In this document: one piece after another, positions 26,956 to 35,158 of the stretch | Layout: every line of letters starts with the position of its first letter | How positions within the stretch are numbered: position 1 is the stretch's first letter | Source: an uncultured Lachnospiraceae bacterium | Lineage (GTDB): Bacteria > Bacillota > Clostridia > Lachnospirales > Lachnospiraceae | Reading direction: 5' to 3' | Length of the DNA: 64,000 nt | Assembly (NCBI GenBank): GCA_946558465.1 | Contig: CAMNTM010000002.1 | Coordinates: 124,001-188,000, forward strand | The notes under the pieces: generated by a model | Seen by the model: only the letters and a program-made list of their open reading frames with translations | What the model was told of the DNA's origin: nothing | Databases searched by the model: none | Made by a program: the position numbers and the translations under genes

Positions 26956-27175
26956 AGAGCAGTTTCTGCACATTATGGGCTCTCCCAATTCCTCTTTACA
27001 AAGGAAGGCGGTTATAGATGGCGGTAGACAAGAATACGTACTCTTACTATTCCCCCCTCAAATCCTATCTCCATACACTGCTGCCTGCGTAAACAGGAAA
27101 CACAAGTCCGTGTATGAGGCTGCTCTTTCTCTGAAAACAAACCGGGGACAGGTTTTATCCTGTCCCCGGTAATTT
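26956..27175 (+). ncRNA. Candidate structured RNA or small transcript of unknown family
   Basis: The 345-base space between the riboswitch promoter and the PFOR terminator holds a foldable segment. AGAGCAG (26956-26962) can pair with CTGCTCT (27120-27126), and CATACAC (27072-27078) with GTGTATG (27110-27116), with CCTG/CAGG inside. Promoter-like boxes lie at its left edge (TTTTCA 26924-26929 and TATTAT 26947-26952, 17 apart). It contains a 24-codon frame (27018-27092, MAVDKNTYSYYSPLKSYLHT...) with GGAAGG nine bases before its ATG, and ends at the strong hairpin 27141-27170. I cannot match it to a known RNA family. Confidence 0.3.
27135..27172 (-). terminator. Terminator of the PFOR gene
   Basis: ACCGGGGACAGG (27141-27152) pairs perfectly with CCTGTCCCCGGT (27159-27170) around a 6-base loop; on the minus strand TTTGTTTT follows. 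It lies about 35 bases after the PFOR stop codon. Confidence 0.85.
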
Positions 27176-27206
27176 ATCTCTCTTTTACAGAACAATACGC
27201 TTTTAA

Positions 27207-30200
27207 TTATTCTTCTCCGTACAGAGTAACCAGCTTCTTAAGATATGCGTATCTATCCATAGCTTCTTCTTCATTCTTAGCAAAAAGCTTCGCCGCCTTT
27301 TCCGGATTTGCTCTCTTAAGTGCATTGTAACGAACCTCGCCGTCAAGGAATTCCTGATAGTCTCCTGCAGGCTCCTTGCTGTCAAGTGTAAACTTGGCGC
27401 CCTCTGCTGCCGGGTTAAAGCGGAAGTTGTTCCAATATCCGCACTTAACTGCCAATTCCTCCTCTGTCTGTGCCTTGCTCATACCCTTCTTAATACCATG
27501 ATTGATACACGGAGCATAAGCAATGATAAGTGACGGTCCCGGATATGCCTCTGCCTCTGCAATCGCTTTTACAGTCTGGTTAAAGTCTGCACCCATAGCA
27601 ATCTGAGCAACATATACATAACCATAGCTCATTGCAATACCTGCAAGATCCTTCTTCTTCGTCTCCTTACCGCCTGCCGCAAACTGAGCAGTTGCACCGG
27701 TCTTTGTAGCCTTAGAAGACTGTCCGCCTGTGTTGGAGTAAACCTCTGTATCAAATACCATAACGTTGATGTCCTCACCGCTTGCCAGCACATGGTCAAC
27801 ACCGCCGAAGCCGATGTCGTAAGCCCAGCCGTCTCCTCCGAATACCCACTGAGATTTCTTGCCGAGGAAGTCCTTGTTCTTAACGATATCCCTGCAGATA
27901 TCACAGTCAATTCCCTCTAACGCTGCAACCAGCTTATCTGAAGCATCCCCGTTAGATACACCGCAGTTAAAGGTATCAAGATACTCTCTGCACGCTGCTT
28001 TTACCTCTTCAGAAGCCTTATCTGAGCTTTCAATCTCTTCAACCTGGGCTTTTAATCTCTTTCTGATTGCCTTCTGAGCAAGCAGCATACCATATCCAAA
28101 CTCAGCATTGTCCTCGAATAAGGAATTTGACCAAGCCGGTCCCTTTCCTTCCGGTGTCACTGTGTACGGCGTAGATGGTGAGGAGTTACCCCAGATAGAA
28201 GAACATCCTGTTGCATTTGCAATATACATTCTGTCACCGAACAGCTGAGTAATCAGTTTTGCATACGGTGTCTCACCACAGCCTGCACATGCGCCTGAGA
28301 ACTCAAGAAGCGGCTGTTTAAACTGACTTCCCTTAACGGTCTCTGGTTTAAACTTCGCAACAACCTCCGGTTTAACCGGAATCTCTCTTCCAAAGTCAAA
28401 TGCTGCCTGAGAACCGATATTCTCTTCCATGTTCTTCATAACAAGGGCCTTCTCACCCTTCTTGCCCGGACATACATTTGCACAGGAACCGCAGCCTGTA
28501 CAGTCAAGCGCCGACACGGTCATCGTAAACTTCATACCCGGCATGCCGATCATATCAATTGCCTTTGTTCCTTCCGGAGCCTTAGAAAGCTCGTCCTCTG
28601 TAAGAGCAACCGGACGAATAACAGCATGAGGACATACATATGCACAGCGGTTACACTGGATACAGTTTTCCTCTACCCATACCGGAATATCTACTGCAAT
28701 ACCACGCTTTTCAAACGCTGAAGAACCAGATGGCGTGGAGCCGTCTACATAGTCATTAAATGCAGATACCGGAAGTGTATTACCCTCCTGAGCATTTACC
28801 TTTGTCTGTACATTCTTAACGAAATCAACAACATCTTCTCTTCCGCCTTTAACCTCTGGTGTAAATAATCCTTCATCCTCACAGGATTTCCAGGAGTCCG
28901 GAACAGTAACCTCAACAACCTGCTTAGCACCGGCATCAATAGCGTCATAGTTCATCTGTACAATCTTGTCGCCTTTTCTTCCGTAGGTAGCCTTTGCTGC
29001 CTTTTTCATAAGGTCGATCGCTTCCTCCTCCGGAATAATTGCCGCAAGCTTAAAGAATGCTGACTGAAGAACTGTATTGATACGTCCGCCAAGACCGATT
29101 TCTTTACCAATCTTAATACCGTCAATCGTATAGAACTTAATACCGTGGTCCGCGATAAATGCCTTCACCTGTCCCGGCAGATGCTTCTCAAGACCTTCCA
29201 TATCCCACGGGCAGTTCAGAAGGAATGTACCGCCGTCAACAAGCTCCTGTACCATATTATATTTATCAACATAAGAAGGATTGTGGCAAGCCACAAAATC
29301 TGCCTTGCGGATCAGATAAGTAGACTTAATCGGCTTCTTACCGAAACGAAGGTGTGACATTGTAACACCGCCGGATTTCTTGGAATCATAATCAAAATAA
29401 GCCTGTGCATACATGTCTGTATTGTCGCCGATAATCTTGATGGAGTTTTTATTTGCTCCAACCGTACCGTCTGCACCAAGTCCCCAGAACTTGCAGTTGA
29501 TTGTTCCTTCCGGAGTTGTAACAAGTGCATTTCCCGCCTCCAGAGAAAGATTTGTCACATCGTCTACGATACCGATCGTAAATCTTGGCTTCTCTGTGTT
29601 GTTAAATACTGCAACGATCTGTGCAGGTGTTGTATCCTTGGAGCCTAATCCATAGCGACCGCTGTTTACCGGAACGGCATCAAATTTTGTGCCCTTCAGT
29701 GCGGAAACAACATCAAGATATAACGGCTCTCCCTGAGCTCCCGGCTCCTTTGTCCTGTCAAGAACATTGATTGTCTTAACTGTATCCGGAATTGCATCTA
29801 TCAATGCCTGTGCACAGAATGGTCTGTACAGACGCACCTTAACGACACCAACCTTCTCGCCTGCTGCTGTCAGGTAGTCGATCGTCTCCTCAATCGTATC
29901 ACATACGGAACCCATAGCAATGATAACCTTTTCTGCATCCGGTGCTCCATAGTAATTGAATAATTTATAATCTGTACCAATCTTAGCATTTACCTTGTCC
30001 ATGTATTCCTGAACAATTGCCGGCATAGCATCATAATACGGGTTGCATGCCTCTCTTGCCTGGAAGAAAATATCCGGGTTCTGTGCGGAACCTCTCTGAC
30101 ATGGATGATTTGGATTCAATGCATGATTTCTGAACTCGTCAATTGCATCCATATCTACCAGTTCCTTAAGGTCTTCATAATCCCATGTCTCAATCTTCTG

Positions 30201-30740
30201 AATCTCATGAGAGGTACGGAATCCATCGAAGAAATTAATAAACGGCAGCTTGCCTTTAAGTGCTGCGCAGTGAGCTACCGGTGTCAGATCCATAACCTCC
30301 TGTACACTTGACTCGCAAAGCATCGCAGCTCCTGTCTGACGGCATGCATATACGTCAGAATGATCGCCGAAGATGGAGAGCGCGTGGCTTGCAAGTGCAC
30401 GCGCAGATACGTGGAATACACCCGGAAGCTGTTCTCCTGCTACTTTATATAAGTTAGGAATCATCAACAATAATCCCTGAGATGCCGTAAATGTCGTTGT
30501 CAGTGCTCCTGCTGCAAGTGAACCGTGTACTGCTCCTGCTGCTCCTGCTTCTGACTGCATCTCTGTTACCTGGACAGTCTGTCCAAAGATATTCTTTCTT
30601 CCCTCTGTAGCCCATTCGTCTACATGCTCAGGCATAACAGAGGATGGTGTGATTGGGTAGATGGCTGCTACCTCGGTGTACGCATATGACGCGTGAGCCG
30701 CGGCCTGATTACCATCCATGGTCTTCATTTTTCTTGCCAT
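27207..30740 (-). CDS. nifJ: Pyruvate:ferredoxin (flavodoxin) oxidoreductase
   Basis: An 1177-residue single-chain PFOR, the usual size. It converts pyruvate + CoA to acetyl-CoA + CO2 and reduces ferredoxin, the central oxygen-sensitive step of clostridial fermentation. Order: pyrimidine-binding domain (TEVAAIYPITPSSVM near 22), gamma/CoA-binding domains, a two-cluster ferredoxin domain with CIQCNRCAYVCPHAV near 690 and DCTGCGSCANVCPG near 745, the cysteines of the TPP-proximal cluster (SGACAGCGE near 815) and the TPP motif GDGWAYDIGF then GQ...NTGGQSSKAT near 960-1010. AAGGAGG precedes ATG 30740. It has its own promoter and terminator. Confidence 0.98.
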   Translation of the reverse strand: MARKMKTMDGNQAAAHASYAYTEVAAIYPITPSSVMPEHVDEWATEGRKNIFGQTVQVTEMQSEAGAAGAVHGSLAAGALTTTFTASQGLLLMIPNLYKVAGEQLPGVFHVSARALASHALSIFGDHSDVYACRQTGAAMLCESSVQEVMDLTPVAHCAALKGKLPFINFFDGFRTSHEIQKIETWDYEDLKELVDMDAIDEFRNHALNPNHPCQRGSAQNPDIFFQAREACNPYYDAMPAIVQEYMDKVNAKIGTDYKLFNYYGAPDAEKVIIAMGSVCDTIEETIDYLTAAGEKVGVVKVRLYRPFCAQALIDAIPDTVKTINVLDRTKEPGAQGEPLYLDVVSALKGTKFDAVPVNSGRYGLGSKDTTPAQIVAVFNNTEKPRFTIGIVDDVTNLSLEAGNALVTTPEGTINCKFWGLGADGTVGANKNSIKIIGDNTDMYAQAYFDYDSKKSGGVTMSHLRFGKKPIKSTYLIRKADFVACHNPSYVDKYNMVQELVDGGTFLLNCPWDMEGLEKHLPGQVKAFIADHGIKFYTIDGIKIGKEIGLGGRINTVLQSAFFKLAAIIPEEEAIDLMKKAAKATYGRKGDKIVQMNYDAIDAGAKQVVEVTVPDSWKSCEDEGLFTPEVKGGREDVVDFVKNVQTKVNAQEGNTLPVSAFNDYVDGSTPSGSSAFEKRGIAVDIPVWVEENCIQCNRCAYVCPHAVIRPVALTEDELSKAPEGTKAIDMIGMPGMKFTMTVSALDCTGCGSCANVCPGKKGEKALVMKNMEENIGSQAAFDFGREIPVKPEVVAKFKPETVKGSQFKQPLLEFSGACAGCGETPYAKLITQLFGDRMYIANATGCSSIWGNSSPSTPYTVTPEGKGPAWSNSLFEDNAEFGYGMLLAQKAIRKRLKAQVEEIESSDKASEEVKAACREYLDTFNCGVSNGDASDKLVAALEGIDCDICRDIVKNKDFLGKKSQWVFGGDGWAYDIGFGGVDHVLASGEDINVMVFDTEVYSNTGGQSSKATKTGATAQFAAGGKETKKKDLAGIAMSYGYVYVAQIAMGADFNQTVKAIAEAEAYPGPSLIIAYAPCINHGIKKGMSKAQTEEELAVKCGYWNNFRFNPAAEGAKFTLDSKEPAGDYQEFLDGEVRYNALKRANPEKAAKLFAKNEEEAMDRYAYLKKLVTLYGEE

Positions 30741-30798
30741 TTTTGTTGTTCCTCCTTAATATTAATATACAATTGTTATAATATTGACATGCATAATC

Positions 30799-30827
30799 AT
30801 TATAGTCCCTAAGCCTTTAAAAGTCTA
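30799..30827 (-). promoter_or_regulatory. Promoter of the PFOR gene
   Basis: Minus strand TAGACT (30827-30822), 17 bases, TATAAT (30804-30799). The leader is about 50 bases. An inverted repeat, CCCTAAG (30807-30813) and CTTAGGG (30834-30840), brackets the -35 box and could be an operator (inference). Confidence 0.5.
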
Positions 30828-30893
30828 GTAATTCTTAGGGTATTTTTGTTCATTTTTTGGTACAAATCAGCAGCCTCTTTAAGTATTTTCTCT

Positions 30894-31757
30894 TCAGAAG
30901 CTTTTCCTTTTAACCTTCAGCCTTCCATATACGATCAGCATAGCAGATACTGCCATCATAACCCCTGCAAGCACCTGTGATACCGGAACTGCCGTTTTCG
31001 GAATCAGCAGCTGGTCCGTTCTCAGGCCTTCAATCCAGACTCTCCCAAGTCCATATCCAAAAAGATAAAGTAAGAATACTTCTCCGTCAAATTTTTTATG
31101 CCTCCGGTAAAGCAGAAGCAGAATCAAAAGAACCAGGCACCACACAGACTCATAAAGAAAAGTAGGATGAACCTGAATAAAGCTCACTCCGTCTGCAATT
31201 TCCAGATGCTTCTCCATAAGCTCTGTAATATCTGAGCTTCTCACCGCACTAACCGGAAGACGCATAGCCAGAAAACTGTCTGTATACTCTCCAAATGCTT
31301 CCCGATTGAAAAAATTACCCCAGCGTCCAATCGCCTGTCCCGCCACAAGGCCAAGTACGGCCGTATCAAAGAGAAGACGCGCAGATAATTTTTTTATTCT
31401 TGAAAATACGACTACTGTAATAATCGCCGCGATTACGCCGCCATATATAGCAAGCCCGCCCTGCCTGATATTAAAGATACTTTTCCAGTCATTTTTATAC
31501 ATGTCCCAGGAAAAGGCAACATAATAAATTCTGGCCCCGATAATCGAAAAGATAACCGCATAAATTGCAAGATCAAAGTAATCCTCTGCATTCTGTCCTG
31601 TTCTTGCCGCCTCCGCTGCTGCTATAAATATCCCTGCCATAATTCCAAGTCCGATTATAATTCCGTAAAAAGCAATATCGAATCCAAATACTGTAATATG
31701 ATCTCCTACAGATGCAAGATGAATTCCAAGATGCGGAAATTCAATCATTTTATCCAT
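30894..31757 (-). CDS. lgt: Prolipoprotein diacylglyceryl transferase
   Basis: A 287-residue polytopic enzyme that moves diacylglycerol from phosphatidylglycerol to the lipobox cysteine of prolipoproteins, the first step in making the lipoproteins seen elsewhere in this window. Seven predicted helices; the essential His/Tyr region and the Lgt signature GRWGNFFNREAFG near 143-155; HPTFLYESVW near 196; GLGRVWIEGLRTDQL near 236. GGAAGGAAG precedes ATG 31757. It follows ychF by 16 bases on the same strand and is probably co-transcribed. Confidence 0.96.
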   Translation of the reverse strand: MDKMIEFPHLGIHLASVGDHITVFGFDIAFYGIIIGLGIMAGIFIAAAEAARTGQNAEDYFDLAIYAVIFSIIGARIYYVAFSWDMYKNDWKSIFNIRQGGLAIYGGVIAAIITVVVFSRIKKLSARLLFDTAVLGLVAGQAIGRWGNFFNREAFGEYTDSFLAMRLPVSAVRSSDITELMEKHLEIADGVSFIQVHPTFLYESVWCLVLLILLLLYRRHKKFDGEVFLLYLFGYGLGRVWIEGLRTDQLLIPKTAVPVSQVLAGVMMAVSAMLIVYGRLKVKRKSF

Positions 31758-31773
31758 TTCAGTCTCTTCCTTC

Positions 31774-32874
31774 CTACACGTTGAATCTAAACAGCATAAT
31801 ATCTCCGTCTTTTACTATATAGTCCTTTCCCTCCAAGCGCACAAGTCCTTTCTCCTTTGCCGCCGTATGGCTTCCACAGCTCATCAAATCGTCATAGGAA
31901 ACCACCTCGGCACGAATAAATCCTCTCTCAAAATCCGTATGAATCTTTCCCGCTGCCTGAGGAGCCTTTGTTCCTTCTGTAATCGTCCATGCACGGACCT
32001 CCGGCTCTCCGGCAGTCAGATAACTAATCAGACCCAGCAGCTTATAGCTTGCCTTAATGAGCTTCTCAAGCCCGGATTCCTCAAGTCCCAGCTCTTCAAG
32101 AAACATCCTTTTCTCATCCTCTTCAAGCTCTGCTATCTCCTGCTCAATCTGAGCGCATACTACAAAAACCTCACTATGTTCCTTCTCTGCATATTCCCGC
32201 ACCTTGGCAACACCGGCATTTCCTGCACCCTCCTCCGCCAAATCATCCTCCGCCACATTTGCTGCATAGATAACCGGTTTATAGGTCAGAAGATTATAGC
32301 CTGCAAGCCAGGCCTCTTCCTCCTCGTCTTCCATGCCTGCGAAGGTCTTGGCTAGACTTCCCTCCTCCAGATGTGCTTTTATCCTTTCAAGAAGCGCCAG
32401 CTCTTTGGCCGCCGATTTATCATTTCTTGCTGATTTGGAAGTCTTGGCAATTCTCCGCTCCAGGATTTCAAGATCTGAGAAAATAAGCTCCAAATTAATG
32501 GTTTCAATATCACGCAGAGGATTGATGCTTCCATCCACATGTATGATATTGGTATCTTCAAAACAGCGCACTACATGCACGATTGCATCTACCTCACGGA
32601 TATTTGCAAGGAACTGATTGCCAAGCCCCTCTCCTTTCGACGCTCCCTTTACAAGACCTGCAATATCAACAAATTCAATTGCTGCCGGGATAATTTTTTT
32701 TGTATGATACATCTCACCCAATACATTTAATCTCTCATCCGGCACCGTCACTACGCCCACGTTCGGGTCAATCGTACAGAACGGATAGTTTGCAGATTCT
32801 GCCCCTGCTTTTGTCAGGGAGTTAAATAATGTACTTTTTCCTACATTTGGTAAACCTACGATTCCTAGCTTCAT
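31774..32874 (-). CDS. ychF: Ribosome-binding ATPase YchF (OLA1 family)
   Basis: A 366-residue Obg-related P-loop protein that prefers ATP and binds ribosomes; it is linked to translation control and oxidative stress. G1 [12 protein letters not shown] near 6-17, the switch region [12 protein letters not shown]3 [16 protein letters not shown] near 68-83 and the C-terminal TGS domain ([12 protein letters not shown] near 318). YchF's altered G4 is seen as YAANVAE. The length matches the family. It is upstream of lgt and downstream of thiN with a 69-base gap. Confidence 0.96.
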   Translation of the reverse strand: MKLGIVGLPNVGKSTLFNSLTKAGAESANYPFCTIDPNVGVVTVPDERLNVLGEMYHTKKIIPAAIEFVDIAGLVKGASKGEGLGNQFLANIREVDAIVHVVRCFEDTNIIHVDGSINPLRDIETINLELIFSDLEILERRIAKTSKSARNDKSAAKELALLERIKAHLEEGSLAKTFAGMEDEEEEAWLAGYNLLTYKPVIYAANVAEDDLAEEGAGNAGVAKVREYAEKEHSEVFVVCAQIEQEIAELEEDEKRMFLEELGLEESGLEKLIKASYKLLGLISYLTAGEPEVRAWTITEGTKAPQAAGKIHTDFERGFIRAEVVSYDDLMSCGSHTAAKEKGLVRLEGKDYIVKDGDIMLFRFNV

Positions 32875-32943
32875 TTACATCCATACCTGTTCAAAAATCC
32901 TTTATCCTAAGAATTTCCGCCTTTCTTTTTCTATCTTTCTCTT

Positions 32944-33597
32944 TTATCTGTCACGCGTCTCCATCAGAATCACAATCCCGTCAGGAAAACGGATTTCCAC
33001 CTCATCACCTTCAATCTGATTACTTACACACAGACTGTCATATGGTGTCAGCTTATGTCCGTTAAGCGGATATTTTGCACCTGTCAGGCTGAAATTATAT
33101 ACCTCTCCGCCCAGAGGAAATACAGAAAAATACGGTCCGTATGCATCTGATTTTTTGAGTACGGTATCACCGCCGATAAGACGTATTCGATTACAGCTGT
33201 CCAGAATTATGGCAGGCGTTCCTGCGCGAAAGGGAATCGTAAGAATCTGAATATTCGCCCACAGATGATCTACTCTCCCTCCTGTAGCTCCCAGAATTAA
33301 CAATTCACTGCAGCCCAGCGTCATAGCCAGACGGACCGCAATCTCCGTATCAGAAGCATCCTTTACGGGATTGTATTCTCGAATCGGCACTCTGGTTTCA
33401 TTCCGATAATAATCTACAATTTCCTGGCTCACGCTGTCAAAGTCTCCCACAATATAACTCGGCATAATCCGATGCCTGTACAAAAATTCCAGTCCCCTGT
33501 CTACACCGATAATGCAGTCTGCTTCTTCCTTAAGCACAGAAAGTATAAATTCTTCCTCTAACTTCCCTCCACTTACAATTACGATCCTTTTACTCAT
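32944..33597 (-). CDS. thiN: Thiamine pyrophosphokinase
   Basis: A 217-residue enzyme that makes thiamine pyrophosphate from thiamine and ATP; TPP is the cofactor of PFOR. Catalytic aspartate-rich segments: GVDRGLEFL near 33-41, VGDFDSVS near 50-57 and the DASDTEIAVRLA motif near 85; the C-terminal beta-sandwich closes the thiamine pocket. It overlaps the end of rpe by 8 bases, indicating coupling. The block rsgA-rpe-thiN is conserved in Firmicutes. Confidence 0.93.
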   Translation of the reverse strand: MSKRIVIVSGGKLEEEFILSVLKEEADCIIGVDRGLEFLYRHRIMPSYIVGDFDSVSQEIVDYYRNETRVPIREYNPVKDASDTEIAVRLAMTLGCSELLILGATGGRVDHLWANIQILTIPFRAGTPAIILDSCNRIRLIGGDTVLKKSDAYGPYFSVFPLGGEVYNFSLTGAKYPLNGHKLTPYDSLCVSNQIEGDEVEIRFPDGIVILMETRDR

Positions 33598-34252
33598 AAC
33601 TTTTTAATATCTCCATAAATTCTCTTGTGTTCTCTGCTGGGTCTCCGCCAAAAACCGCAGAACCTGCAACAATTATATTTGCGCCCGCATCCAGTACCTC
33701 CCGCACATTATGCAGATAAATCCCTCCATCTACCTGTATATCTACTTCTAATTCCTGCTCACATATCATGCGGCGGACCGCTCGGATTTTATCCAGAGAT
33801 TCCGGGATAAATTTCTGGCCGCCAAAGCCCGGATGCACGCTCATAACAAGCACCATATCTACTTTGGAAAGATATCTTTCCAGCTTCTCTTCTCCTGTCT
33901 CCGGACAAATCGAAAGTCCGGCCCTCATACCGCATTCCCGAATCTTTTCTATCGTAGCATCTACATTCTCACATGCCTCCAGATGAACAGTCACAATCTC
34001 CGCACCTGCTTTCCCAAATGCCTCCACGTAACGCACCGGTTCTTCTATCATAAGGTGTGCATCCATAATCTGATTCGTTGCACTGCGGATAGATTTTAAC
34101 ACGGGCATCCCAAAGGAAATACTTGGAACAAACATTCCATCCATAACATCAAAATGCAGGTATTCCGCTCCATTTTCCTCCGTAAGCCGGATCTGCTCGC
34201 CAAGCACCTTAAAATCTGCCGAAAGAATGGACGGCGCCATGATATACTTCAT
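33590..34252 (-). CDS. rpe: Ribulose-phosphate 3-epimerase
   Basis: A 220-residue TIM-barrel enzyme of the pentose phosphate pathway interconverting ribulose-5-P and xylulose-5-P. Seen: APSILSADF near 6-14, HFDVMDGMFVPSISFG near 33-48 (metal ligands His and Asp), DAHLMIEEP near 66, VHPGFGGQKF near 139 and VDGGI near 175, the phosphate end. It lies 3 bases after rsgA and overlaps thiN. Confidence 0.96.
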   Translation of the reverse strand: MKYIMAPSILSADFKVLGEQIRLTEENGAEYLHFDVMDGMFVPSISFGMPVLKSIRSATNQIMDAHLMIEEPVRYVEAFGKAGAEIVTVHLEACENVDATIEKIRECGMRAGLSICPETGEEKLERYLSKVDMVLVMSVHPGFGGQKFIPESLDKIRAVRRMICEQELEVDIQVDGGIYLHNVREVLDAGANIIVAGSAVFGGDPAENTREFMEILKSYE

Positions 34253-34255
34253 AAT

Positions 34256-35134
34256 TCAGTACCTCCTTTTATTCTTTAACTCCTCGTACATCTCCACGTA
34301 ATTTTCATACCGAGTCGTATGTATTTTACCCTCCTCTACAGCCGCCTTCACCGAACAGCCCGGCTCATGGATATGATCGCAGGTAATAAACTTACACGTA
34401 CCCTCATAAATATCAAACTCAGGGAAAAAATATTTAAGCTCTTCTTTTTCAAAATCATTCACATAAAGAGAGCTGAAGCCCGGTGTATCCATAATATAAG
34501 AATCCTCATCTACTGAAAAAAGCTCCGAGTGTCTTGTCGTATGTCTTCCTCTGGCAATCTTGCGGCTGATACTTCCGGTCTCCATGTTGGCCTCCGGCTG
34601 CAGAAGATTAATAAGTGAGGATTTCCCCACGCCGGAAGGCCCTGCGATTACCGTAGTTTTCCCCTTAAGAAATTCCTTCACTTGGCCAATATTTCTCTCT
34701 TCTAGGGCACTTGTAAATAAAACCTGGCAGCCGCACCCGGCATAGACAGCATTTATCCTCTCGATTTCCTCCTCTGTCACAATATCCTCTTTATTGAAGC
34801 ACAAAATAACCGGAATTTCTTTCTGCTCCATCATAACCAGAAAACGATCCAGCAGATTAAAGTGGGGACTTGGCTGCGCCGCGGCAAATACTACCAGCGC
34901 CTGGTCTACATTCGCGGCCGCCGGACGGATAAGCTCATTTTTCCTGGGGAGGATTTTTATAATATTGCCTTCCATCTCCCTTTTATCCAGAATCTCAAGC
35001 TCTACATTGTCTCCTACCAGAGGCTTTTTCTTCTCTTTTCTGAATATTCCTTTTGCCTTACATTCATAAACACCGGATTCTACTACGTGAACGTAGTAGA
35101 ATCCGGCAATACCTTTTACGATCTTTCCCTGCAT
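34256..35134 (-). CDS. rsgA: Small ribosomal subunit biogenesis GTPase RsgA
   Basis: A 292-residue circularly permuted GTPase that checks late 30S assembly and releases RbfA. Order: OB fold (1-65), G4 NKED near 112, G1 GPSGVGKSSLIN near 164-175, G2 DTPG near 213-216, then the zinc site CKFITCDHIHEPGCSVK near 243-259. Codons 10-21 are encoded by a perfect 16-base-pair inverted repeat (35073-35106), giving the message a very stable hairpin near its start. It is transcribed with prkC upstream and rpe and thiN downstream. Confidence 0.96.
   Translation of the reverse strand: MQGKIVKGIAGFYYVHVVESGVYECKAKGIFRKEKKKPLVGDNVELEILDKREMEGNIIKILPRKNELIRPAAANVDQALVVFAAAQPSPHFNLLDRFLVMMEQKEIPVILCFNKEDIVTEEEIERINAVYAGCGCQVLFTSALEERNIGQVKEFLKGKTTVIAGPSGVGKSSLINLLQPEANMETGSISRKIARGRHTTRHSELFSVDEDSYIMDTPGFSSLYVNDFEKEELKYFFPEFDIYEGTCKFITCDHIHEPGCSVKAAVEEGKIHTTRYENYVEMYEELKNKRRY
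35073..35106. repeat. Perfect 16-bp palindrome inside rsgA
   Basis: CCGGATTCTACTACGT (35073-35088) is the exact reverse complement of 35091-35106, with a 2-base loop (GA). It lies within rsgA codons 10-21, about 30 bases after the start codon. The encoded residues (GFYYVHVVESG) look normal for RsgA, so the palindrome is built from ordinary codons. Confidence 0.9.
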
Positions 35135-35158
35135 ATATCCTTACTTTTCCTGTCTGCA

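Noticed and set aside
26956-27175. 6S RNA
   Set aside because: Length and end pairing are compatible, but I could not lay out a convincing central bubble or recognise conserved 6S sequence, so it is listed only as an unassigned candidate.
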